From the NCBI GenBank assembly GCA_964436815.1, contig CAYTER010000003.1, positions 1-64,000 on the forward strand: DNA of 64,000 nucleotides, written 5' to 3'. The translations under genes were made by a program, and so were the position numbers. Within the stretch, counting starts at the first letter, position 1; every line of letters begins with the position of its first letter. This DNA comes from UBA993 sp964436815 (lineage in GTDB: Bacteria; Bacillota; Dethiobacteria; DTU022). Shown in pieces: positions 32,298 to 40,811 of the stretch. The notes beneath the pieces are model-generated. The model was not told where the DNA came from. It worked only from the letters and a program-made list of their open reading frames with translations, and did no database searches.

Positions 32298-32834
32298 ATG
32301 TCTCGAACCGGTAGAAAACCTGTCATCGTGCCCGACAAAGTCGATGTACAGATTGACGGTTACAATATTACGGTTAAAGGCCCGAAAGGGCAGCTATCAC
32401 GGGAGCTCCCCCGTGAAATGATTATCGAACGGGAAGATGGCCAGATTCTGGTTAAAAGACCAACTGACAGCCCACCGCACAGGGCTTTACACGGTCTGAC
32501 CCGCACCCTGATCGACAATATGGTTGTCGGTGTAACCGAAGGTTTCAGCCGCAACCTTGAATTGGTTGGTGTCGGTTATAAGGCCGCCCTGCAGGGCAAG
32601 AAGCTGGTTCTCAACGTGGGATATTCTCATCCTGTTGAATTCGATCCCGGAACCGATATGGAAATCGAAGTCCCCAGCCCGACTAAAATTGTGGTCAAAG
32701 GTATCGATAAGCAAAAGGTCGGTAATCTGGCAGCAGTGATCCGCAGAACATTCCCGCCGGAGCCGTACAAGGGTAAGGGGATTCGATATGAAAATGAAAC
32801 AGTCCGCCAGAAAGTCGGTAAAGCGGGCAAATAG
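32298..32834 (+). CDS. rplF: 50S ribosomal protein L6
   Basis: L6, 178 residues, two similar domains near the sarcin-ricin region. SRTGRKPVIVPDKVDVQI and the C-terminal FPPEPYKGKGIRYENE are diagnostic. GAGGAGG lies before ATG 32298. Confidence 0.97.
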   Translation: MSRTGRKPVIVPDKVDVQIDGYNITVKGPKGQLSRELPREMIIEREDGQILVKRPTDSPPHRALHGLTRTLIDNMVVGVTEGFSRNLELVGVGYKAALQGKKLVLNVGYSHPVEFDPGTDMEIEVPSPTKIVVKGIDKQKVGNLAAVIRRTFPPEPYKGKGIRYENETVRQKVGKAGK

Positions 32835-32854
32835 TCGCCTGGAGGTGAATTTTA

Positions 32855-33223
32855 ATGGATAAGGCAAATTTACGATTTATCAGCCGGAGAAAGCGTCACC
32901 AAAGGGTCCGCAACAAGATCAGCGGCACTGCGGAGCGCCCGCGTCTTAACGTGTTCCGCAGCAGCAAACATATTTATGCCCAGGTGATCGATGATCATTC
33001 CGGACACACCCTGGTTGCCGCCTCCAGCCTTGATCCGACGCTGCGTGCTGAAATCCCTAACGGGGGTAATAAGGAAGCAGCAAGGAAAGTAGGAGCTCTA
33101 GTAGCCCAACGCGCAGTTGATAAAGGGATTAAAGAAGTTGTATTTGACCGTGGTGGATACCTTTATCACGGCCGGGTTAAAGAGCTGGCGGAAGGCGCCC
33201 GCGAGAACGGGTTAAACTTTTAG
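32855..33223 (+). CDS. rplR: 50S ribosomal protein L18
   Basis: L18, 122 residues, binds 5S rRNA with L5. RKRHQRVRNKISGTAERPRL at the start and VVFDRGGYLYHGRVKELAEGAR at the end are family marks. GGAGGTG precedes ATG 32855. Confidence 0.97.
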   Translation: MDKANLRFISRRKRHQRVRNKISGTAERPRLNVFRSSKHIYAQVIDDHSGHTLVAASSLDPTLRAEIPNGGNKEAARKVGALVAQRAVDKGIKEVVFDRGGYLYHGRVKELAEGARENGLNF

Positions 33224-33232
33224 AAAGGGGGA

Positions 33233-33739
33233 ATGGCAAGGGTGTCAAAGATCGAACCATCACAGGAGTTAGTTGAAAAGGTCGTCCAGGTAAACCGGGT
33301 TGCCAAGGTCGTAAAGGGCGGACGTCGGTTTAGCTTTAGCGCGCTGGTCGTAGTCGGTGATCAGAACGGAGTAGTCGGTTCTGGTATGGGCAAAGCCGGT
33401 GAAGTGCCCGAGGCGATTCGTAAAGGGATCGAAGAAGCGAAGAAAAATCTGATCCGTGTCCCGATGGCCGGGACAACCATCACCCATCCGATTATTGGAC
33501 GTTTCGGAGCCGGAAGGGTTATGCTTAAACCTGCTTCCGAAGGTACAGGTGTGATTGCCGGCGGTCCGGTCCGGGCGGTATTGGAACTGGCCGGAGTCCG
33601 GGATATCCTCACCAAATCTCTCGGCTCATCTAATGCGATCAATATTGTCGGAGCTACGATTGAAGGATTGAAATCGCTGAAACGGGCGGAAGAAGTAAGC
33701 GCGGTGCGCGGAATAGAACTTGAAAAGCTGCTCGGTTAA
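33233..33739 (+). CDS. rpsE: 30S ribosomal protein S5
   Basis: S5, 168 residues, influences accuracy and mRNA unwinding. The double-stranded-RNA-like N-terminal domain (KVVKGGRRFSFSALVVVGD) and GSSNAINIVGATIEGLKSL in the C-terminal domain are intact. AAAGGGGG lies before ATG 33233, nine bases after rplR. Confidence 0.97.
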   Translation: MARVSKIEPSQELVEKVVQVNRVAKVVKGGRRFSFSALVVVGDQNGVVGSGMGKAGEVPEAIRKGIEEAKKNLIRVPMAGTTITHPIIGRFGAGRVMLKPASEGTGVIAGGPVRAVLELAGVRDILTKSLGSSNAINIVGATIEGLKSLKRAEEVSAVRGIELEKLLG

Positions 33740-33753
33740 GGAGAATTAAAGTT

Positions 33754-33939
33754 ATGGCAAAGAAAATATCAATAACCCTTGTTCGCAGCCCGCTGTCCTG
33801 CAAACCCAGCCATCGCCGTACGGTGAAGGCCCTCGGTTTGAAGAAAGTTGGCCAGACAGTCATCCACGATGCAACTGATCCGATCAGGGGTATGGCCAAA
33901 ACCATAAATTATCTGGTTAATGTTGAAGAAGTCAAGTAA
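33754..33939 (+). CDS. rpmD: 50S ribosomal protein L30
   Basis: L30, 61 residues. ITLVRSPLSCKPSHRRTVKA and LGLKKVGQTVIHDATDPIRG are typical of the bacterial short form. AAGGAG precedes ATG 33754. Confidence 0.96.
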   Translation: MAKKISITLVRSPLSCKPSHRRTVKALGLKKVGQTVIHDATDPIRGMAKTINYLVNVEEVK

Positions 33940-33971
33940 TTAGAAGCGTGGCATTATGGGAGGTGTAACCG

Positions 33972-34412
33972 ATGCGTTTACACGAATTAAGGCCTCCTGA
34001 GGGAGCCAGTAAAGCGCCTAAACGTAAAGGAAGAGGTATGTCTTCGGGGCTGGGCAAAACTGCCGGCCGCGGCCAGAAAGGGCAGAAATCACGGACGGGT
34101 TCCGGCATTCGCCGCGGATTTGAAGGTGGACAGATGCCTTATTTCCAGCGCCTGCCGAAGCGGGGATTTACCAATATCTTTAAGCAGAGATGGAACATTG
34201 TTAATGTCAGTGACCTGACTGCTTTTGAGGCGGGAACTGTTATTACCCAGGAAATACTCCTGGAAGCAGGTTTAATCAGAAACTTGCGCGATCCGCTTAA
34301 AGTTTTAGGTAACGGTGAGTTGGATCGCAAATTGGAGATCAAAGCTCATCGTTTCAGTAAGCAAGCGGTTGAAAAAATTGAAACAGCCGGTGGGAAGGCA
34401 GAGGTGATCTAA
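33972..34412 (+). CDS. rplO: 50S ribosomal protein L15
   Basis: L15, 146 residues, late assembly protein of the large subunit. LHELRPPEGASKAPKRKGRG, the Gly-rich GLGKTAGRGQKGQKSRTG and GFEGGQMPYFQRLPKRGF are diagnostic. GGGAGGTG precedes ATG 33972. SecY starts two bases after its stop. Confidence 0.97.
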   Translation: MRLHELRPPEGASKAPKRKGRGMSSGLGKTAGRGQKGQKSRTGSGIRRGFEGGQMPYFQRLPKRGFTNIFKQRWNIVNVSDLTAFEAGTVITQEILLEAGLIRNLRDPLKVLGNGELDRKLEIKAHRFSKQAVEKIETAGGKAEVI

Positions 34413-34413
34413 G

Positions 34414-35670
34414 TTGCTGGAAACAGTACGCACTGCATGGCGGATTAAAGAATTAAGACAACGTATCCTATTTACCCTGGCCATGTTTGTGGTCTTCCGG
34501 GTCGGTTCGGCTATCCCCGTTCCCGGGGTTGATCCTTCCCGCCTGGCGGAGTTTTTCCAGTCGGATACAATCTTTGGCTTTGTCAATATTATCGGCGGCG
34601 GCAACTTGGAGAACTTTACTATATTTGCCCTGGGGATTATGCCGTATATTAACGCTTCGATTATCATGAACCTGTTGACAATCGTTATCCCCAAGCTGAA
34701 AGAGTGGAGTCAGGAAGGCCCCGAAGGGCGTAAGAAAATATCGCAGATCACCCGTTACGGAACGGTGGTGATTGCCGTGATTCAGGCCCTTGGGCTTTCA
34801 ACTTTAATTGCCGGCGAAGCGGTTCTTGACAGGACAGTTCTTTCTTATGTTACGATCATCATTTCGATGACAGCCGGAACAGCATTCCTGATGTGGATGG
34901 GTGAACTGATTACCGAGAAGGGGATTGGCAACGGTATATCGCTGATCATCTTTGCCGGAATCGTAGCCGGATTCCCGATCGGGGTGGCGATGGCAGCCGA
35001 ACAGTATCGTTTTGGACAGATCAACATGCTGATCATCGGTGTCGTTCTCCTGGTCCTGCTGGGTCTGATAGTGGGCATTATCGGCCTCGATCAGGGGCAA
35101 CGCCGGATCAATGTTCAGTATAGTAAGCGCGTGGTCGGCCGGAAGATGTACGGCGGTCAGGCAACGCACATTCCGATGAAAGTAAACCAGGCCGGGGTTA
35201 TTCCGGTAATCTTTGCCTCGGTGCTGCTCAGTTTTCCGCAGACGATGGTCAGCTTTATACAGCATCCGATTGCCCAGAGGCTGGCCGACATGCTTAGATG
35301 GGGCAGCAACCTGAACCTGGTTTTATATATTGTCCTGATTATACTCTTTACCTATTTCTACACCGCGGTGCAGTTTGATCCGTTCCAGGTGGCCAGCAAC
35401 ATCAAGAAGTATGGCGGATTTATTCCGGGCCTGCGACCGGGACGTCCGACTGCCGAGTATCTGGCCCGGGTAACATCAAGACTGACGACAGCCGGAGCAT
35501 TCTCTCTTGCTTTTATTGCCGTCTTCCCGATTGTTCTGGAGAGGATTACCGGCATGAATATTGTTTTTGGTGGAACGGGCCTGATTATTGTGGTCGGTGT
35601 TGTGCTTGAAACCTTTAAACAGATTGAGAGCCATATGCTGATGCGCAGTTATCGCGGCTTCATGAAATAG
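34414..35670 (+). CDS. secY: Preprotein translocase subunit SecY
   Basis: SecY, 418 residues, the channel of the Sec translocon with ten membrane helices. The start IKELRQRILFTLAMFVVFRV, GIMPYINASIIM in helix 2 and the cytoplasmic loop NIKKYGGFIPGLRPGRPT are clear. TTG 34414 follows GAGGTGATC. In most bacteria adk lies between secY and map; here only nine bases separate secY from map. Confidence 0.97.
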   Translation: MLETVRTAWRIKELRQRILFTLAMFVVFRVGSAIPVPGVDPSRLAEFFQSDTIFGFVNIIGGGNLENFTIFALGIMPYINASIIMNLLTIVIPKLKEWSQEGPEGRKKISQITRYGTVVIAVIQALGLSTLIAGEAVLDRTVLSYVTIIISMTAGTAFLMWMGELITEKGIGNGISLIIFAGIVAGFPIGVAMAAEQYRFGQINMLIIGVVLLVLLGLIVGIIGLDQGQRRINVQYSKRVVGRKMYGGQATHIPMKVNQAGVIPVIFASVLLSFPQTMVSFIQHPIAQRLADMLRWGSNLNLVLYIVLIILFTYFYTAVQFDPFQVASNIKKYGGFIPGLRPGRPTAEYLARVTSRLTTAGAFSLAFIAVFPIVLERITGMNIVFGGTGLIIVVGVVLETFKQIESHMLMRSYRGFMK

Positions 35671-35679
35671 AGACTATCT

Positions 35680-36435
35680 ATGATTAAGTTAAAATCGAAA
35701 CGGGAAATCAGTTTAATGAGGGAAGCAGGCAAGATTGTTGCCTCGGTGCTTGCAGAGCTTGAAAAAGTAATCAAAGCCGGCATAACCACCGCAATGCTGG
35801 ACAAGATTGCTGAAAAAGAGATTCGCAGGCATAAAGCAGAGCCGGCTTTCCTCGGGTACCATAATTTCCCCGCATCGATTTGCACCTCTGTTAATGAACA
35901 GGTGGTGCATGGCATACCCGGGTTGCGCAGGCTTGAAGAGGGCGATATAATCAGCATTGATGTCGGGGTTCGCCTCAAAGGCTACTACGGCGATGCTGCC
36001 GCTACTTTTCCGGTAGGCGTGATTGATCAAAAAGCCCGGAAATTGATTGATGTTACCAGAACCTCTTTGCAGAAGGCTGTTGAGGCGATGCGCTCCGGCG
36101 CCAGACTCTCCGATCTTTCTCATGCGGTCCAGACTTACGTTGAGGAGCACTCCCTAGCGGTAGTGCGTAACTACGTCGGTCATGGGATCGGGGAAGAGAT
36201 GCATGAAGAGCCGCAGGTGCCAAATTTCGGGTTGCCGGGACGCGGCCCCGTATTGCAACCGGGAATAGTGCTCGCCATCGAGCCGATGGTTAACATCGGC
36301 ACCTGGGAAGTACAGGTGCTGGAAGATCAGTGGACAGTTGTAACTGCCGACGGTAGCCTTTCCGCTCATTTTGAGCATACGGTGGCACTGGGTGAAAACG
36401 GACCCGAAGTACTGACCTCTTCCAACCTTGGTTAA
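35680..36435 (+). CDS. map: Methionine aminopeptidase, type I
   Basis: MetAP, 251 residues, removes initiator methionine. The metal ligands are present: Asp in SIDVG, Asp in YYGDAAATF, His in YVGHGIG, Glu in AIEPM and Glu in HFEHTV; the substrate His lies in VVHGIPG. It lacks an N-terminal zinc-finger extension. It directly follows secY, with adk absent from its usual place, and precedes a KOW protein and infA. Confidence 0.97.
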   Translation: MIKLKSKREISLMREAGKIVASVLAELEKVIKAGITTAMLDKIAEKEIRRHKAEPAFLGYHNFPASICTSVNEQVVHGIPGLRRLEEGDIISIDVGVRLKGYYGDAAATFPVGVIDQKARKLIDVTRTSLQKAVEAMRSGARLSDLSHAVQTYVEEHSLAVVRNYVGHGIGEEMHEEPQVPNFGLPGRGPVLQPGIVLAIEPMVNIGTWEVQVLEDQWTVVTADGSLSAHFEHTVALGENGPEVLTSSNLG

Positions 36436-36448
36436 AGGGGGAGAAGCA

Positions 36449-36736
36449 ATGGTTGAGCTAAAACCGGGACAGCTGGTCCGTTCTCTGGCCGGACGGGATA
36501 AAGGTAAACACTACCTGGTTCTTCAGGAGCTGGATTCGCGAAATGTGCTCCTGGTTGACGGGCGCAGCCGAACCCTGGCCAAACCGAAGAAGAAGAATAA
36601 GGCTCACCTTCAGCACTATGATCGCAGAGCCGATCTGGGAGAACAGGACGGAACGGAAAAATTCAGCGACAGTCTCTTAATCAGGTTACTGAAAGAAATG
36701 GTTCCGGTTGAGGGTTTTCCCGACAAGGAGGTTTAA
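36449..36736 (+). CDS. KOW-domain RNA-binding protein (L14e-like)
   Basis: A 95-residue protein with an N-terminal KOW/SH3-like segment (LKPGQLVRSLAGRDKGKHYLV) and a Lys-rich stretch KPKKKNKAHLQH. Proteins of this kind stand between map and infA in many Firmicutes and resemble archaeal L14e; the exact role is unsettled, presumably RNA or ribosome binding. AAAGGGGGAG lies before ATG 36449; an earlier in-frame GTG at 36428 overlaps map and is less likely. Confidence 0.85.
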   Translation: MVELKPGQLVRSLAGRDKGKHYLVLQELDSRNVLLVDGRSRTLAKPKKKNKAHLQHYDRRADLGEQDGTEKFSDSLLIRLLKEMVPVEGFPDKEV

Positions 36737-36743
36737 AGTCAGA

Positions 36744-36965
36744 ATGAGCAAGAAAAAAGATGTGGTTGAAGTTGAAGGCACGGTAGTAGAACCGTTACCT
36801 AATGCCATGTTCAGGGTCGAACTCAAAAATGGACACCGGGTTTTGGCTCATGTATCCGGCAAAATCAGGATGAACTTTATCCGTATCCTGCCGGGTGACC
36901 GTGTGTTGGTAGAATTATCGCCTTACGATTTAACTCGGGGGCGCATTACCTATCGTTACAAGTAA
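36744..36965 (+). CDS. infA: Translation initiation factor IF-1
   Basis: IF-1, 73 residues, an OB-fold protein occupying the A site during initiation. VEVEGTVVEPLPNAMFRVEL, HVSGKIRMNFIRILPGDRV and YDLTRGRITYRYK cover the whole family consensus. ATG 36744 follows AAGGAGG; a reading from 36708 begins before that site and is rejected. Confidence 0.97.
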   Translation: MSKKKDVVEVEGTVVEPLPNAMFRVELKNGHRVLAHVSGKIRMNFIRILPGDRVLVELSPYDLTRGRITYRYK

Positions 36966-36980
36966 GGAGGCTGATCAGCT

Positions 36981-37094
36981 ATGAAGGTGAGGCCCTCAGT
37001 AAAAAAAATGTGCGAGAAATGTAAAATCATCAGGCGTAAGGGCAGAGTTGTGATTATCTGCCAGAATCCTAAACATAAACAACGTCAGGGTTAA
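36981..37094 (+). CDS. rpmJ: 50S ribosomal protein L36
   Basis: L36, 37 residues, the smallest ribosomal protein. MKVRPSVKKMCEKCKIIRR, then RVVIICQNPKHKQRQG; the CEKC, Cys27 and His32 form the zinc site, so this is the zinc-binding form. AAGGAGG precedes ATG 36981. It is encoded between infA and rpsM as usual. Confidence 0.97.
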   Translation: MKVRPSVKKMCEKCKIIRRKGRVVIICQNPKHKQRQG

Positions 37095-37133
37095 CGCCAG
37101 GGAGGGCATTAAAACTAAGGAGGTGTTACTCGA

Positions 37134-37505
37134 TTGGCCAGAATTTCAGGTGTAGACTTACCGCGTGACAAGAGAGTGGAAGTTGCGCTGAGCTATATTT
37201 ACGGCATCGGCAGCAACCGGGCGCGTGATATTCTTGAGCATACCGGGGTCAATCCCGATACGCGGGTCAAGGATTTGACAGAAGACGAACTGGGCCGCTT
37301 GCGCGAGTATATCGACAAGAACTATTCTGTCGAAGGTGATTTAAGGCGGGAAGTGGCTCTTAACATCAAGCGTTTAGTTGAAATTGGCTGCTATCGCGGC
37401 ATCAGACATCGTCGCGGGATGCCGGTCCGGGGGCAGAAAACCAAGAATAACGCCCGCACCCGTAAAGGACCCCGTAAGACTGTTGGTGTCCGCCGTAAGA
37501 GCTAA
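37134..37505 (+). CDS. rpsM: 30S ribosomal protein S13
   Basis: S13, 123 residues, bridges the subunits and contacts P-site tRNA. ARISGVDLPRDKRVEVALSY and the basic tail GQKTKNNARTRKGPRKTVG are diagnostic. TTG 37134 follows AAGGAGGTG. Confidence 0.97.
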   Translation: MARISGVDLPRDKRVEVALSYIYGIGSNRARDILEHTGVNPDTRVKDLTEDELGRLREYIDKNYSVEGDLRREVALNIKRLVEIGCYRGIRHRRGMPVRGQKTKNNARTRKGPRKTVGVRRKS

Positions 37506-37537
37506 GCAGATGCCAGGAAGGGAGGAAGTAGCGAAAA

Positions 37538-37930
37538 TTGGTCAAGAAAAAAGTTACCCGCACCAAGCGGCGTGAAAGAAAAAATATTGAGCGCGGAGTT
37601 GCGCATATTAAGTCTACTTTTAACAATACTTTTATCAGTATTACAGATGTTGACGGTAATGCCATCTCCTGGTCCAGCGCCGGTAATGTCGGTTACAAGG
37701 GTTCCCGTAAATCGACGCCGTTTGCTGCCCAGCTGGCTGCTGAAGCAGCGGCCAAGGTGGCCATGGAGCACGGCATGAGACAGGTTGAGGTCTTTGTCAA
37801 AGGCCCGGGAGCCGGTCGTGAAGCGGCGATCCGCTCACTGCAGGCCACAGGTCTCGAAGTCAATGCCATCAAAGATGTAACGCCTATACCGCACAATGGC
37901 TGCCGCCCACCAAAGAGGCGGAGAGTTTAA
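37538..37930 (+). CDS. rpsK: 30S ribosomal protein S11
   Basis: S11, 130 residues, in the platform near the Shine-Dalgarno helix. GVAHIKSTFNNTFISITD, GNAISWSSAGNVGYKGSRKS and the C-terminal HNGCRPPKRRRV are typical. The TTG start at 37538 follows GGGAGG at some distance. Confidence 0.97.
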   Translation: MVKKKVTRTKRRERKNIERGVAHIKSTFNNTFISITDVDGNAISWSSAGNVGYKGSRKSTPFAAQLAAEAAAKVAMEHGMRQVEVFVKGPGAGREAAIRSLQATGLEVNAIKDVTPIPHNGCRPPKRRRV

Positions 37931-37966
37931 TATTTATTTTTAAAGGAGGTGTAACATTAAACTAAA

Positions 37967-38593
37967 ATGGGACGCCACACTGAAGCAGTATGCCGTTTAT
38001 GCCGCAGAGAAAAAGATAAGCTTTACCTGAAAGGGGATCGCTGTTATACCGATAAATGTGCTGTTGTTCGCCATGCTTATCCGCCTGGAGAGCACGGCCA
38101 GGGACGCCAGAAATTTTCCGAATACGGACAGCAGCTGCGCGAAAAACAGAAAGCCCGCCGGATTTACGGGGTGTTCGAAAGACAGTTCCGTCGCTATTTC
38201 AAGGAGGCTGATCGCCGTCGTGGAGTTACCGGTGAAATTCTTCTGCAGTTACTGGAAAGCCGTCTGGATAGTGTAGTTTATCGCATGGGACTGGCCAGGT
38301 CGCGCTCGGAAGCAAGGCAGCTTATTAATCATGGTCATTTTCAGGTCAACGGCCGGAAGGTTGATATTCCTTCATTCCTGACCAGGATCGGCGATGAGGT
38401 TGCCGTGCGCGAGAAAAGCAGGGCTAAGCCGGTGTTCAAGCAGATTATCGAGGAACACGACCAGCAGGGAATAGTGGACTGGCTGGAAGTAGATTATGAA
38501 AAATTGCAGGGTAAAGTGATCAGGATTCCACAGCGTGAAGAAATCGATGTGCCGGTAACCGAGCACCTGATCGTTGAACTTTATTCCCGTTAA
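37967..38593 (+). CDS. rpsD: 30S ribosomal protein S4, zinc-binding type
   Basis: S4, 208 residues, 16S rRNA primary binder. It begins MGRHTEAVCRLCRRE and has CYTDKC further on, giving a four-Cys zinc site, unlike the Cys-free type. The S4 RNA-binding domain is SRSEARQLINHGHFQVNGRK. AAAGGAGGTG precedes ATG 37967, a little distant. Confidence 0.96.
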   Translation: MGRHTEAVCRLCRREKDKLYLKGDRCYTDKCAVVRHAYPPGEHGQGRQKFSEYGQQLREKQKARRIYGVFERQFRRYFKEADRRRGVTGEILLQLLESRLDSVVYRMGLARSRSEARQLINHGHFQVNGRKVDIPSFLTRIGDEVAVREKSRAKPVFKQIIEEHDQQGIVDWLEVDYEKLQGKVIRIPQREEIDVPVTEHLIVELYSR

Positions 38594-38645
38594 GTAATCT
38601 GTTAACCCTCAATATATCAAGCGAGGAGGGTAAATCTGAAGAGCT

Positions 38646-39593
38646 ATGATAGAAATTGAAAAGCCGAAAATAGAACTCGAAGAGAAAGACGAACAGAATA
38701 ATTACGGACGTTTTGTCGTAGAGCCCCTGGAGAGAGGCTATGGAACAACGTTGGGTAATGCCCTGCGCCGGATCCTCCTGTCCTCACTGCCGGGTGCGGC
38801 CATAACCAATGTCAAGTTTGACGGTGCCCTGCATGAATTTTCCAATCTGCCGGGTGTGCTGGAAGATACCATTGAGATTATTCTTAATCTGAAAGCCATC
38901 TCGCTGAAAATTCACAGCGATGATCCGCAGACCCTGGTAGTAGAAACAGAGCGGGCCGGTGCAATTAAAGCCAAAGACATCAAGATTCCTTCGGATGTTG
39001 AAATTCTTAATGAAGATCAGCTCATCTGCACGCTTGAGGAAAACGGCCGCCTTTACATGGAGATGACTGCCGTTAACGGACGCGGTTATGTGCCGGCGGA
39101 GCGCAATAAGCTGCCACAGCAGCCAATCGGCGTTATTCCTGTCGATTCCATGTTTTCACCAATCCGTAAAGTTAATTACCAGGTTGAGAATACCAGGGTT
39201 GGTCAGAAAACTGACTATGATAAACTGACTATTGAAGTCTGGACCGACGGCAGTATCAGGCCGGATGAAGCGATCAGCCTGGCAGCTAAAGTATTAAGTA
39301 CCCACATCGCCCTTTTTGTTAACCTGACTGAACAGGTTGATGATGTTGAAATCGCTTCTGATCGTCATGAAGAGGAACGAGAGCGGATCATGGACTTAAC
39401 GATCGAAGAGCTTGATCTTTCGGTTCGTTCTTACAACTGCCTGAAACGGGCTGGGATTAACACTGTCGGCGAGCTGGTTCGCAAGACCGAAGACGAAATG
39501 ATGAAAGTACGCAACCTGGGCAAGAAATCGCTGGAAGAAGTTGAACATAAGCTTGATGAGCTGGGTTTCAGCTTCAACAAGAGCGGAGAGTAA
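38646..39593 (+). CDS. rpoA: DNA-directed RNA polymerase subunit alpha
   Basis: RpoA, 315 residues, dimeric scaffold of RNA polymerase. The N-terminal domain has RGYGTTLGNALRRILLSSLPG and the C-terminal domain, after a linker rich in Glu, has LDLSVRSYNCLKRAGINTVGE for DNA UP-element and activator contact. GAGGAGG lies upstream. It is in the alpha block rpsM-rpsK-rpsD-rpoA-rplQ. Confidence 0.98.
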   Translation: MIEIEKPKIELEEKDEQNNYGRFVVEPLERGYGTTLGNALRRILLSSLPGAAITNVKFDGALHEFSNLPGVLEDTIEIILNLKAISLKIHSDDPQTLVVETERAGAIKAKDIKIPSDVEILNEDQLICTLEENGRLYMEMTAVNGRGYVPAERNKLPQQPIGVIPVDSMFSPIRKVNYQVENTRVGQKTDYDKLTIEVWTDGSIRPDEAISLAAKVLSTHIALFVNLTEQVDDVEIASDRHEEERERIMDLTIEELDLSVRSYNCLKRAGINTVGELVRKTEDEMMKVRNLGKKSLEEVEHKLDELGFSFNKSGE

Positions 39594-39615
39594 GCCTGCA
39601 AGGAGGATAATAAGC

Positions 39616-39960
39616 ATGCCATACCAGAAGCTGAGTCGAAAAAGCGGCCCCAGGCGAGCCCTGTTGCGCGGCCTGGTTACTTCATTTTTAAAAGCGGGTA
39701 AGATCGAGACTACAGCAGCAAGAGCTGCGGCAATCCGTCCGATTGCCGAAAAGATGGTCACTCTGGCTAAAAGAGGCGATCTGCACTCCCGCCGCCAGGC
39801 CTTAGCTTACCTGCTGGACGAAGATGTAGTTACCAAGCTTTTTGAAAAGATCGGCCCCAAGCTGGAAGCACGTGAAGGCGGTTATACCCGCACCGTGCCG
39901 ATCGGGCCCCGCAGGGGCGATAGCGCCCCGATGGTAATCCTGGAACTGCTGTCAGAATAA
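39616..39960 (+). CDS. rplQ: 50S ribosomal protein L17
   Basis: L17, 114 residues, last gene of the alpha block. PYQKLSRKSGPRRALLRGL opens the protein and YTRTVPIGPRRGDSAPMVILEL ends it. ATG 39616 lies after AAGGAGG; the in-frame extension back to 39541 falls in rpoA. Two bases separate its stop from ecfA1, so the transporter genes share the transcript. Confidence 0.97.
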   Translation: MPYQKLSRKSGPRRALLRGLVTSFLKAGKIETTAARAAAIRPIAEKMVTLAKRGDLHSRRQALAYLLDEDVVTKLFEKIGPKLEAREGGYTRTVPIGPRRGDSAPMVILELLSE

Positions 39961-39962
39961 AA

Positions 39963-40811
39963 ATGGCAGTTGCAAAACCTGAAATTATTATTCAAGCAAG
40001 AAAGCTTGGTTACAGTTATGCAGGAGAGGATGGAATTCGCTCTCCTGCCCTGACCGGTGTCGATCTTGAGATAGGTAAAGGTGAATACCTTGCTCTTCTC
40101 GGACCAAACGGCTCCGGAAAAACGACATTGCTGAAACTCTTTAATGCCCTGCTAATTCCCTCACAAGGAGAGGTTTTGGTTAAGGGCATTTCCACCTTTG
40201 AAACAGATTTACTTGATCAGGTCCGTCAAACCTGCGGGATGATTTTTCAAAACCCCGACAATCAGATCGTCGCAACTACCGTTGAAGAGGATATCGCCTT
40301 CGGGTTGGAAAACCTTGCTTTACCGACAGCCGAGATCCGTTTACGGGTGGATCAGGTCGCGGAAAGGCTCGGTCTTTCTGCATTGCTGCAGCATCCACCG
40401 CATCTGTTATCTGGTGGAGAAAAACAGAGAACTGCAATTGCCGGGATTTTAGCCATGCACCCGGACTGTATCCTGATGGATGAGCCGACGGCAATGCTCG
40501 ATCCGGCCGGCCGGCGGGATGTGCTGAATACTGTGCGTGATCTGAATCAGAGAGAATCAATTGCCGTGGTTCACGTAACCCACAGCCCTGAAGAAGCGGC
40601 GTTGGCCGATCGGGTCGTTGTCCTTGAGAGAGGCAGGATTGTTGCTGACGGAAAGCCGGAAAAGATATTAACTGATCTTAATGCGCTGCATAAACTTGGC
40701 CTGCAGGGGACGGTTGCAGCCGAACTGGCGCAACTGCTGAGGCAGGACGGTTTTGATTTGCCGCCAAATATCCTAAGTAACCGGGAGTTGGTAGAGAATC
40801 TGTGTTTATAG
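39963..40811 (+). CDS. ecfA1: ECF transporter ATP-binding protein A1
   Basis: A 282-residue ABC ATPase of the energy-coupling factor module that powers vitamin and trace-metal uptake. Walker A GPNGSGKTT (residues about 43-51), LSGGEKQR signature and ILMDEPTAMLD Walker B are intact, with the QNPDNQIV Q-loop typical of EcfA. It belongs to the conserved rplQ-ecfA1-ecfA2-ecfT-truA string. No substrate-binding S component is encoded nearby, so this is the shared (group II) type. Confidence 0.95.
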   Translation: MAVAKPEIIIQARKLGYSYAGEDGIRSPALTGVDLEIGKGEYLALLGPNGSGKTTLLKLFNALLIPSQGEVLVKGISTFETDLLDQVRQTCGMIFQNPDNQIVATTVEEDIAFGLENLALPTAEIRLRVDQVAERLGLSALLQHPPHLLSGGEKQRTAIAGILAMHPDCILMDEPTAMLDPAGRRDVLNTVRDLNQRESIAVVHVTHSPEEAALADRVVVLERGRIVADGKPEKILTDLNALHKLGLQGTVAAELAQLLRQDGFDLPPNILSNRELVENLCL

